Assembly: GCA_040904785.1 (NCBI GenBank)
Contig: JBBDSV010000013.1
Coordinates: 1-10,262 of the forward strand
Reading direction: 5' to 3'
Length of the DNA: 10,262 nt
From: JBBDSV01 sp040904785
GTDB lineage: Bacteria; Actinomycetota; Nitriliruptoria; Nitriliruptorales; Nitriliruptoraceae
In this document: positions 1-6,113 of the stretch, one piece after another
Position numbering within the stretch: the stretch's first letter is position 1
Layout of the letters: each line of letters begins with the position of its first letter
Notes under the pieces: generated by a model
The model's database searches: none
What the model saw: only the letters and a program-made list of their open reading frames with translations
What the model was told of the DNA's origin: nothing
Position numbers and translations under genes: made by a program

Positions 1-1163
1 AGATCCCCGACGGCACCTACGTCTGGGAGGACTACGCCGAACACGACGGCGTCGAACCGCCGAAATTGCACCGGCAGCGGATCACGCTGACGCGTACACC
101 CGACAAGCTCGTCATCGACTTCACCGGAACCTCGCCGCAGGCGAAGGGGCCGATCAACCACGTCGGTGACGCCGCCGACGGCAACTTTCTCAAGAAGTGG
201 CTCGCACCGATTCTGCGCAACCTTGCCGATACGCCCGAACGCATGGCCGAACTCGACGTGAACGAAGGCATCGTCGACCTCATCGAGATGCGCTTCCCCG
301 AGAAGGGCACGCTACTGACACCGGTGTTTCCGGCGCCGACGAATGCACGCACGTTCGTGATCCTGCGGCTGCTGGGTGTGCTCGCCGGAGTCATCGCCAA
401 GGCGGTCGACGGCTACATGCCCGCCGACCAGGAGACGATCCGGTACACGGGCGTCTACGGCACACGTGCAGACGGCACCTCCTACCTCATGCGCGAAGTG
501 CTCGGCGGTGGATCCGGCGGCCGGTACTACGCCGACGGTGAGGACACGATCCACGTCGTGCCCGACTCGCGCAACCTGCCGACCGAGTTCACCGAGTCCC
601 GTTTCCCGTTCATCGTCGAACGACTGGGGCTGGCGCAGGACTCCGGCGGGCCCGGCACGTTCCGCGGCGGGCTCGGCTACGACAAGCACATCCGCATGCT
701 CGAGGACGCCTCGTTCATGTCGATCGCCGACCGGTCGATCCTGTCCTGCTGGGGTGTGCGTGGCGGCAAGGCCGGCGCGCCGTTCTCGGTCACCATCGAC
801 CCGGGCGGCCCCAACGAGCGGGCCATGGAGGGGCTCGTCGACGACGAACCCGTCCGCGCCGGCGAGGTGATCCGGATTCGCACGACCGGCGGCGGTGGCT
901 GGGGCGATCCGCTCGAACGGGATGCCGAGCTCGTGCGACGCGACGTGTCCTGGGGGAAGGTTTCGCGGGCCGTCGCATCGTCCGAATATGGGGTCGTGCT
1001 GGAAGGCGACGGCGACGAGCTGGCGGTCGACGAGGCGGCAACTGCGGCGCAACGCGAATCGATACGTGCGGCGCGCGGTGAGGTGCCGTTTTTCGATCGC
1101 GGTCCGGGCTACGCCCGGCTCGACCCCGAAGGAAGACCTCGGCCGGACGTGGACATCGTGTGA
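1..1163 (+). CDS. hyuB: Hydantoinase B/oxoprolinase family protein, C-terminal part (5' truncated by window edge)
   Basis: The reading frame is already open at base 3 and runs to TGA at 1161-1163, giving 386 residues. Family members are usually somewhat over 500 residues, so roughly the first third lies before the window. The fragment opens with IPDGTYVWEDY, a typical internal HyuB sequence, followed by the conserved stretch VIDFTGTSPQAKGPIN. Near the end is the glycine-rich GGGGWGDPLERD block (fragment residues about 296-307), a hallmark of the family. HyuB proteins pair with a HyuA ATPase subunit in ATP-dependent N-methylhydantoinase, 5-oxoprolinase or acetone-carboxylase-like enzymes. HyuA would be expected upstream and is not visible. 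The exact substrate cannot be read from this fragment. An internal TTG at 66 could be mistaken for a start, but coding similarity continues upstream of it. The gene ends 16 bases from the convergent PhzF-family gene. Confidence 0.9.
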   Translation, partial: IPDGTYVWEDYAEHDGVEPPKLHRQRITLTRTPDKLVIDFTGTSPQAKGPINHVGDAADGNFLKKWLAPILRNLADTPERMAELDVNEGIVDLIEMRFPEKGTLLTPVFPAPTNARTFVILRLLGVLAGVIAKAVDGYMPADQETIRYTGVYGTRADGTSYLMREVLGGGSGGRYYADGEDTIHVVPDSRNLPTEFTESRFPFIVERLGLAQDSGGPGTFRGGLGYDKHIRMLEDASFMSIADRSILSCWGVRGGKAGAPFSVTIDPGGPNERAMEGLVDDEPVRAGEVIRIRTTGGGGWGDPLERDAELVRRDVSWGKVSRAVASSEYGVVLEGDGDELAVDEAATAAQRESIRAARGEVPFFDRGPGYARLDPEGRPRPDVDIV

Positions 1164-1179
1164 CAGGCCTGCGGTGTGC

Positions 1180-2031
1180 TCACAGCGTGACCGTGCCCTC
1201 GATCAGCGTCGTGGTCCGTCCCGCGACCCATACATCGGCACCGTCGTGGGTGATGTGGATGCGTCCGTCACGGCCGATGCGGGTGCCCTGCCGCGCGATA
1301 TAGGGAGCCGCGAGCCGGCCCGTGGCCAGCAGCCACTGCGCCAGCGACGCGTTGAGGCTGCCAGTGACCGGATCCTCGAGGAATGCTCCCGAGTCGTCCG
1401 TGGACAATGCGCGCACCTCGAGGTCGATGCCCGGATGCGACGAGAATCCGGCGAGACCGATGTCCACGGTTCCCGATGACAGGGGAGCCACCGCGGACGG
1501 GTCGGGATCGACCGCCAGCACGGCCTCGTCGTCGGCGAGGAGAACGCCGACCCACCCGGGACCGTTGTCGACCCAGGCAAGATCGACGACGTCGTCGGCG
1601 TCGAGACGCAGCATCGCCAGGATCCGGGCGGTGTCGTCGGCGTCGACACTGCCGGACCGACGCAGCGGAGGAGCGGCGAACGCCAGGTCGGTTTCGTTGC
1701 GCAGGGTGACGAGGCCCACGCCGCATTCCTGCACGATCCGGTCGCCACTCGCAGGCGTGCCGCCGGCGGCAAGCCAGGCGTGGCAGCTTCCCAGGGTGGG
1801 GTGGCCGGCGAACGAGAGTTCGGTCATCGGCGTGAAGATGCGCACGCGATAGTCGGCGTCGTCGCCCGTGGGAGGCAGCAGAAAGGTCGTCTCCGCCAGG
1901 TTCGTCCACCGCGCGAAACGCTGCATCTCCCCGTCGGACAGACCGTCGGCGTCGATTACGACGGCGAGCGGATTGCCGAAGCCGGCGACGGCGCCGAAGA
2001 CATCGACCTGTGCGAATCGGCGTCGGGTCAT
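1180..2031 (-). CDS. PhzF-family isomerase/epimerase-like protein
   Basis: This 283-residue protein has the usual PhzF-family length and two-lobed diaminopimelate-epimerase-like fold. The N-terminus (VDVFGAVAGFGNPLAVV) contains the classic FxxxxGNPxAV signature. Catalytic-site residues expected from PhzF are present: Glu47 in LAETTF, His77 in AGHPTLG, and Asp220 in EDPVTGS. The last motif continues as GSLN, where GSAH or GSAN is more common. The family includes the phenazine enzyme that isomerises trans-2,3-dihydro-3-hydroxyanthranilate, but most members have unknown substrates. No other phenazine genes are present, so a phenazine role is not supported. The ATG (2031-2029) overlaps the TGA of the histidine kinase as ATGA. 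A GGAG lies 6 nt upstream of it, so translation is probably coupled. It is the last gene of the light-sensor operon and may be an enzymatic accessory of that module or an unrelated passenger. Confidence 0.9.
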   Translation of the reverse strand: MTRRRFAQVDVFGAVAGFGNPLAVVIDADGLSDGEMQRFARWTNLAETTFLLPPTGDDADYRVRIFTPMTELSFAGHPTLGSCHAWLAAGGTPASGDRIVQECGVGLVTLRNETDLAFAAPPLRRSGSVDADDTARILAMLRLDADDVVDLAWVDNGPGWVGVLLADDEAVLAVDPDPSAVAPLSSGTVDIGLAGFSSHPGIDLEVRALSTDDSGAFLEDPVTGSLNASLAQWLLATGRLAAPYIARQGTRIGRDGRIHITHDGADVWVAGRTTTLIEGTVTL

Positions 2032-3224
2032 GGCGAACTCCGCGCATCGGGGTCGGATCGCTGTCGGCGGGGAAGGGTGACACGAAACGTCGAACCCTGC
2101 CCCGGCGCGCTGTCGAACGTGATCGTGCCGCCGTGCGCCGCCACGATGCTTCGGGTGATCGGCAGGCCGAGGCCGGTCGACCGTTCGCCACCGGTCGGTT
2201 CGACGCTGGTGCGCGCGAAGGCCTCGAACACACGGGTGTGTTCGTCCGGCGGGATGCCGTGGCCTTCATCGGCGACATCGATCGTGACCGTCTCACGGTC
2301 GGCCGCGCACGTCACGCGAATCGTGGCGCCGACACCGGCCGGCGAATACTTCACGGCGTTCGATACGAGATTGTCGAACACCTGGAGCAAGCGCCGCTCG
2401 TCACCTTCGACGTGGACGGCGTCGTCGGGGCACGAAACGGCGATCTGCAGGTCCTTCGCTGCAGTCGCGACCTCGTAGGTGTCGACGGTGCGACGTACGA
2501 CGTCACCGAGCTCGACGTCTTCGACGTCGAGCACGATGTTGCCCCGCTCGAGCGCCTGGACGTCGACGAGATCGTCGACGATCTCGATCATCTGGTCGCT
2601 CAGTGCGCCGATCCGTTCCAACAGCCGCAATGCGCGTGGTTCGAGGGCGTCGCCGAGCATCCGTTCGAGCAACTGGGCGAATCCGCCGATCGAGCCCAGC
2701 GGGTTGCGCAGGTCGTGCGCCACCATGGCGAGGATCTCGTTCTTGCGGTCGTTCAGTGCGTCGAGGCGCGCATGCGCCGCTGCCAGCTCCCGGTGCAAGC
2801 GGACGAGTTCGTTGTTGGTTCGGCTCAGCTCGAGGAGGGTGTCGTCGTCACCACTCGACGGCACCGGTACAGCCGCGCAACGCACGTCGAGAGTCGTCGC
2901 GACATCGTCGGACACGTCGGCACGAATCGCGGCGATCATGGCGCCGATCTGGTCGGCGTCGGCTGCGCCGACGACTACGGCGGTGTCGCCGTCCCGGGCC
3001 GCGACACACCACAGCACCTCGTCCCGATCTGCGACCCGCATTTGCACCGGTGCGGTGAGCCGGTCGGAGAACGTGTCACGCAACAGCGTGAACACGTCCG
3101 GCGCGCTGCCGGAAATGACGCATTCGGCAAGTGTCGCCGCAGAAGTCGCGATGCGGTCCGGGTCGCGCAGCACCCGGACGATCGTCCCGTTCGGGTCGCA
3201 ACGCACGGCGAACGTCGCGGTCAT
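2028..3224 (-). CDS. Soluble sensor histidine kinase, coupled to the cobalamin photoreceptor
   Basis: The 398-residue product has no membrane segment. Residues 1-125 form an N-terminal alpha/beta region of no family I recognise, perhaps a divergent PAS- or GAF-like sensor. Residues about 128-165 look like a signalling coiled coil (LLELSRTNNELVRLHREL and onward). The HisKA H-box is MVAHDLRNPLGSI, with His170 as the expected phospho-acceptor. The catalytic domain has an N-box (FDNLVSNAVKY, Asn289), a G1 box (DEGHGIP, Asp319) and a G2 box (STGLGLPI, residues 349-356), so it should be active. The frame is open for 95 more codons upstream, but those codons lie inside the photoreceptor gene in another frame. 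The ATG at 3224-3222 overlaps the photoreceptor's TGA (ATGA) and has GGTGGAGG just upstream, which fixes the start. No response regulator is visible. The overlap suggests that this kinase takes its signal from the photoreceptor; that link is inferred. Confidence 0.92.
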   Translation of the reverse strand: MTATFAVRCDPNGTIVRVLRDPDRIATSAATLAECVISGSAPDVFTLLRDTFSDRLTAPVQMRVADRDEVLWCVAARDGDTAVVVGAADADQIGAMIAAIRADVSDDVATTLDVRCAAVPVPSSGDDDTLLELSRTNNELVRLHRELAAAHARLDALNDRKNEILAMVAHDLRNPLGSIGGFAQLLERMLGDALEPRALRLLERIGALSDQMIEIVDDLVDVQALERGNIVLDVEDVELGDVVRRTVDTYEVATAAKDLQIAVSCPDDAVHVEGDERRLLQVFDNLVSNAVKYSPAGVGATIRVTCAADRETVTIDVADEGHGIPPDEHTRVFEAFARTSVEPTGGERSTGLGLPITRSIVAAHGGTITFDSAPGQGSTFRVTLPRRQRSDPDARSSP

Positions 3225-4261
3225 GCGGCCTCCACCAGGTCGTTCGCGAGCGCGACGGCCACGACGGCGTCGGCGGCGGTGCCGTCGGCGCCGACGTCGC
3301 GCCAGAGGCCGGGAACTTCGAGGAAGGCCCGGCCGCCGGCGATGATCGGCACCGTCAAGCTGGCGCGCAGACGGGCGATCGTGTTGGCGACGTCGGGGAC
3401 GTGTGCGCCGATCGTTGCCGACAGCGCAATGACATCGGGTTCGTGCTCGGCGACGAGAGACACGAGCGCCGGCGTCGGTGTGTTGGCGCCGGCGAAGACG
3501 GTCGTCCATCCGCGCAGCTCGAAGAGGTCGGCGACCATGCGTCCGCCGATCTCGTGCAGCTCACCGCCGATGCTCGCCACGACTGCTGTCCGACCGATCC
3601 GCGGCGTGGCGAACACCCGCGGATACAGCTGCGCCATGGCGACCTGGGTGGCGGCCGTGACGAGGTGCTCCTGGGCGACCGAGATCCGACCGGTTTGCCA
3701 CAGTCGTCCGACCTCGCGAAGGCAGGGCTGCAACACCTCGAGATAGACGGTTTCCAGGGCCATGCCGTCGTCGACCGCGTCGGTGATCGAGGTGATCGCC
3801 TCGTGCCGCTGGCCGCCGAGGACCCGCCCGAGAAACGTCCTTGCCAGGTGTGCTCCCGGCCCGCTCGTTGCGAGCAGCGACGTTGTCGCGTCGATGGGTT
3901 CGGGTGGGTCGGCTTGCACCGCGGCCAGCACCTCGCGTGCCGCCGCAGCGTCGTCACCGAAGCGCGATGTCAGTTCGTCGTTGATCGCCGACAGCTGAGT
4001 GGCCAGGTCGTCAGCGGTCAGCCCGAGGTCGAGGAGCAGCCGGGTCACCCACGCGATGTAGTCGGCGAACAACTCGGTGCGGCCGGTGTGAACGGCGCTC
4101 GCCAGCTGATGCAGGTGGAAGGCGGCATCCTCGGCGCACCGGTCGGCAGCCGCCGGGCCGAGCCGTGTAGTGAGCCGTTCATCAGTAGCGAACTGGCGGT
4201 GCGTCGCTGCCTGCGCGATCGCGACGCTGTCGGATCGCAGCTGCACGGCCAGGTCGACCAC
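3221..4261 (-). CDS. Cobalamin-binding photoreceptor with helical N-terminal domain (photocobilin-like)
   Basis: The protein has 346 residues. The C-terminal two-thirds is a B12-binding module. A helical cap domain (about 138-215) contains Trp188-x9-Glu198-His199, the W-x9-EH signature of the CarH/LitR adenosylcobalamin light sensors. A Rossmann-like B12-binding domain (about 224-342) follows, with E234-L-H236-E-I-G239 (His236 as expected lower cobalt ligand), Ser281-Ala-Thr283 and Gly309-Gly310. The residue after the Trp is Gln189, where Thermus CarH has the His that captures cobalt after illumination, so the photoproduct may differ. There is no MerR helix-turn-helix. Residues 1-125 are instead all-helical, with conspicuous segments such as AFHLHQLASAVHTGRTELF and YIAWVTRLLLDLG. 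This resembles the globin-like bilin-binding domain of photocobilins, although that assignment is from memory of the family and is not certain. The start is GTG at 4261-4259, two bases after the ABM gene's stop, with no strong Shine-Dalgarno site, so translation is probably coupled. A plain methyltransferase-type corrinoid protein is less likely because of W-x9-EH and the kinase downstream. Confidence 0.88.
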   Translation of the reverse strand: MVDLAVQLRSDSVAIAQAATHRQFATDERLTTRLGPAAADRCAEDAAFHLHQLASAVHTGRTELFADYIAWVTRLLLDLGLTADDLATQLSAINDELTSRFGDDAAAAREVLAAVQADPPEPIDATTSLLATSGPGAHLARTFLGRVLGGQRHEAITSITDAVDDGMALETVYLEVLQPCLREVGRLWQTGRISVAQEHLVTAATQVAMAQLYPRVFATPRIGRTAVVASIGGELHEIGGRMVADLFELRGWTTVFAGANTPTPALVSLVAEHEPDVIALSATIGAHVPDVANTIARLRASLTVPIIAGGRAFLEVPGLWRDVGADGTAADAVVAVALANDLVEAA

Positions 4262-4263
4262 GT

Positions 4264-4626
4264 TTATGACGTCACGTGGTCGAACGCGTCGACACGCGCT
4301 GAACCGGGGACGAGCTTGAGCCCGGCCGGGATGCCCGCATGACCGGCGACACGCCCGTGCCCGCGATGCCAGTCCTGAAAGGCCGCCTCCGACACCCAGT
4401 AGGTCAGCAGCCAGAACTCCTGCGGGTGCTCGCGCGGGCGCACCACGTCGAGTCGCAGGAAGCCGTCCACGTCATCGACAAGCCCCGGTCGGTTCCGGCA
4501 TGCGTCGACGACTGCCTGCTCCCAACCCTCGTGAACTTCGAAGCGGCGGACGGCGACGTGACCCGCTGTCGGCGCTCCCGACGGTCGGGCGTCGTGCTGC
4601 GACGCGATCGTGGAGGCACGCACCAT
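4264..4626 (-). CDS. ABM-fold small protein, heme-degrading-monooxygenase-like (IsdG/MhuD relative)
   Basis: This 120-residue protein has a ferredoxin-like alpha+beta domain of the antibiotic biosynthesis monooxygenase (ABM) superfamily at residues 23-117, after a 22-residue extension. The core pattern VRRFEVHEGWEQ, then GFLRLDVVRP, then FWLLTYWVSEAAFQDW is typical. Compared with the heme-degrading branch, Trp86 and His96 align with the Trp67/His77 pair of staphylococcal IsdG. The third member of that triad, Asn7, is replaced by Arg27. The product could therefore be a heme oxygenase that makes a bilin, or one of the many ABM proteins of unknown role. The start ATG (4626-4624) is chosen because AAGGAG lies 7 nt upstream and the domain begins shortly after it; the 41 codons open further upstream are low-complexity and basic. 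The gene lies 34 nt after the MFS gene and 2 nt before the photoreceptor gene, so it is part of the same operon. Confidence 0.82.
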   Translation of the reverse strand: MVRASTIASQHDARPSGAPTAGHVAVRRFEVHEGWEQAVVDACRNRPGLVDDVDGFLRLDVVRPREHPQEFWLLTYWVSEAAFQDWHRGHGRVAGHAGIPAGLKLVPGSARVDAFDHVTS

Positions 4627-4633
4627 CGTGATG

Positions 4634-4639
4634 CTCCTT
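4634..4639 (-). promoter_or_regulatory. Ribosome binding site of the ABM-fold gene
   Basis: AAGGAG on the minus strand, with a 7-nt spacer to ATG at 4626. It is the strongest Shine-Dalgarno match in the operon and decides the start of the ABM gene against an open extension of 41 codons upstream. Confidence 0.8.
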
Positions 4640-4660
4640 GGTCGCCGGCCGTCGGCCGGG

Positions 4661-5932
4661 CTACGACGGTATCGCGGACCACATCCTTTTCGACCGCGGG
4701 TGGGCCGATCTGCTCCGTGGCCGTGTCGGCGCCATCGCCCGTGACGCACCCCACATCAGGGCGGCCGCGACGAGCGTCAGCGCGGCCGACATCTGCCATG
4801 CGCGCGCGTACGAAAACGTTTCGGCGACGATGCCGAACACCACGGGCCCGAATGCCGTTCCGCTGGCCAGGCCGGCGACGGCAACGCCGCCGGCGCGGCC
4901 GGGCGCGTGCGGCAGTGCACGCACGAGCGACAGCAGCAACAGGCCGCTCCACCCCCAACCGGCGGAGAACACGCCCAGCGTGCCGATCGTGAGCAGCACC
5001 GGCGCGCCACTCGCACCGACGAGCATCGCGGCCGCGCCGAGCGTCAGCATCATGGCGATGATCCCGAACTGTTCGCGGCCCGATCGGTCGGCGACGACGC
5101 CCATGACGATGCGAGTGGCGACACCCGCGACGCTGCCGACAGCCAGCAGCACGCCGGCGGTCGACGGTGATCGGCCCATCGCGACCGCACTCTGGGTGAG
5201 GAACACGCTGATCCCGCCGGCCGCCGTCATGCCGAAGGACGCTGCCACCGCAATGAGCACGAGTGTCGCCGGCGACGGTGACGACGCGGCGTCGGTGTCG
5301 CCGCTGGTCTCGTGTGCGACCCGCGGCGTCGGCTGGGGATGCGCGCCCGACAGGTCGGTCCGTACACGCGGCAAGAGCATCGCCAGTGCCACCAGAAACG
5401 CCAGCCCGACACCGAACGCCCACCGCCATCCGAGGGTGACCGCGATCGCCGGCACGGTCACGCCGGCGATGAGGCTCGCAACAGGAACCGCCGATTCCTT
5501 GATACCGAACGCGAGTCCATGGAGTCGCGGAACGACGGCGCGGTTGATGAGCACCGCCAGCCCCGGGTCGGTGAGGGCGACGGCCAAGCCGCCGATCACG
5601 AGGAACGTGAGCAGCGTCGGCCAGCCTTGCGCAGCTGTGGCGATTCCGGTCAGTGAGAATGTGCTCACCGCGGCGCCGAGCACCAGCGCACGTCGGGGGC
5701 CGATGCGATCGGCGACACGGCCGCCGAGCGGTCCGCTGACCGCAGCGACGAGGAAGGCGGCCGACACGGCCGAACCGATCTGCGCGGCGGACAGGTCGAG
5801 ATCGGCGCGGATCTGCACGGCGAGTCCGCCGACGAGGAAGAACGGCAGCGCGGCGAGGACGAAGGCGCACGCGGTGACGCTGATGGCGATCGTTGTGGCC
5901 GTCGACGCGGCTCGCGCATCCGCTGAGGTCAT
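4661..5932 (-). CDS. MFS transporter, 12-helix type
   Basis: This 423-residue integral membrane protein has two blocks of about six hydrophobic helices. They are separated by a polar, unstructured-looking loop (around residues 195-225, rich in Ser, Pro, Asp). The major facilitator motif A is clear between helices 2 and 3: GPLGGRVADRIGPRRAL at residues 67-83. A second-half counterpart follows later (MGVVADRSGREQFG). The first segment, FVLAALPFFLVGGLAVQIRADL, and the later AFGIKESAVPVASLIAGV resemble CynX/NarK-like anion or drug porters, but the substrate cannot be inferred. The start ATG at 5932 has AAAGGGGG upstream with a 6-nt spacer. Ninety-four further codons are open before it but cross the divergent promoter region and are not coding-like. 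As the first gene of the run it may share a transcript with the light-sensor genes, or it may merely precede them. Confidence 0.9.
   Translation of the reverse strand: MTSADARAASTATTIAISVTACAFVLAALPFFLVGGLAVQIRADLDLSAAQIGSAVSAAFLVAAVSGPLGGRVADRIGPRRALVLGAAVSTFSLTGIATAAQGWPTLLTFLVIGGLAVALTDPGLAVLINRAVVPRLHGLAFGIKESAVPVASLIAGVTVPAIAVTLGWRWAFGVGLAFLVALAMLLPRVRTDLSGAHPQPTPRVAHETSGDTDAASSPSPATLVLIAVAASFGMTAAGGISVFLTQSAVAMGRSPSTAGVLLAVGSVAGVATRIVMGVVADRSGREQFGIIAMMLTLGAAAMLVGASGAPVLLTIGTLGVFSAGWGWSGLLLLSLVRALPHAPGRAGGVAVAGLASGTAFGPVVFGIVAETFSYARAWQMSAALTLVAAALMWGASRAMAPTRPRSRSAHPRSKRMWSAIPS
4666..4671 (-). promoter_or_regulatory. Possible internal -10 element before the ABM gene
   Basis: TACCGT on the minus strand, the same hexamer as in the candidate promoter before deoD. 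It lies inside the last codons of the MFS gene and 39 bases before the ABM start codon. The upstream TG of the shared decamer is missing (GCGA instead) and no -35 is evident. It could give the ABM-photoreceptor-kinase-PhzF genes a promoter independent of the transporter. The support is weak. Confidence 0.2.
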
Positions 5933-5962
5933 GTGTGCCCCCTTTGTGCCCCGGTCGCGACG

Positions 5963-5975
5963 CCGCTTGCAGCGG
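5963..5975. repeat. Inverted repeat CCGCT-TGC-AGCGG, operator-like position before the MFS gene
   Basis: A perfect inverted repeat with 5-base arms and a 3-base centre. On the minus strand it begins about 9 bases after the candidate -10 (5989-5984), so it would cover or closely follow the transcription start of the MFS-led operon. That position would suit a repressor site. Short GC arms of this size also arise by chance in DNA of this composition. Confidence 0.25.
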
Positions 5976-5983
5976 GCGCCAGG

Positions 5984-5993
5984 AGGGTAGGCA
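5984..5993 (-). promoter_or_regulatory. Candidate extended -10 of the MFS/light-sensor operon (TGCCTACCCT)
   Basis: Minus-strand decamer TGCCTACCCT, ending 51 bases before the MFS start codon. It fits TGSSTASSST, which occurs before each of the four putative transcription units in this window. I see no good -35 hexamer 16-18 bases further upstream. Confidence 0.4.
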
Positions 5994-6047
5994 GGGGCGA
6001 ACGCGAGTGCGGTGCATGCCCCGGTTGCGCGGCCCCGATAGGTGCGA

Positions 6048-6057
6048 TGCGTAGCCT
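6048..6057 (+). promoter_or_regulatory. Candidate extended -10 of the channel gene (TGCGTAGCCT)
   Basis: Decamer TGCGTAGCCT, ending 56 bases before the ATG at 6114, in the 181-base divergent spacer shared with the MFS gene. It matches the TGSSTASSST pattern. A TTGCGC at 6025-6030 lies too far upstream (21 nt) to be a convincing -35. A small inverted repeat, GTGCG-N7-CGCAC (6072-6088), follows in the presumed leader. Confidence 0.4.
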
Positions 6058-6113
6058 TCATGCGACACGAGGTGCGCCGGTGCCGCACACCCTCAACCGG
6101 TGGAGACCGCCGC

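Noticed and set aside
312..1052. Long minus-strand open frame opposite the HyuB gene
   Set aside because: The sense frame is a clear HyuB. The antisense product has no recognisable family and is typical of GC-rich shadow frames.
1159..1184. Inverted repeat TGTGA-N16-TCACA between the convergent hyuB and PhzF-family genes, resembling a CRP site or a shared terminator
   Set aside because: The arms are only five bases and include the two stop codons themselves. The spacing is too long for a CRP site, and there is no G+C-rich stem or T-run.
2010..3746. A 578-codon open frame on the plus strand opposite the kinase and the photoreceptor
   Set aside because: The minus-strand frames have complete, family-specific motifs. 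The plus-strand translation has none and is explained by third-position GC bias.
3221..4261. Reading the B12-binding protein as a methyltransferase corrinoid protein
   Set aside because: No methyltransferase genes are nearby, the W-x9-EH light-sensor signature is present, and a kinase gene overlaps its end.
6039..6057. A -35/-10 pair TTGCGC ... TAGCCT before the channel gene
   Set aside because: The spacer is 21 bases, too long for a normal promoter, so only the -10-like decamer is reported.
4404..6068. A 554-codon minus-strand frame across the ABM and MFS genes, very rich in arginine
   Set aside because: It is out of frame with the MFS transporter and the ABM protein, has arginine-rich low-complexity composition and no recognisable domain.
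5933..6113. Possible cobalamin riboswitch in the divergent spacer, given the B12-binding protein in the operon
   Set aside because: I found no B12-box-like sequence, and the leader on the minus strand would be only about 45 bases, too short for that riboswitch.
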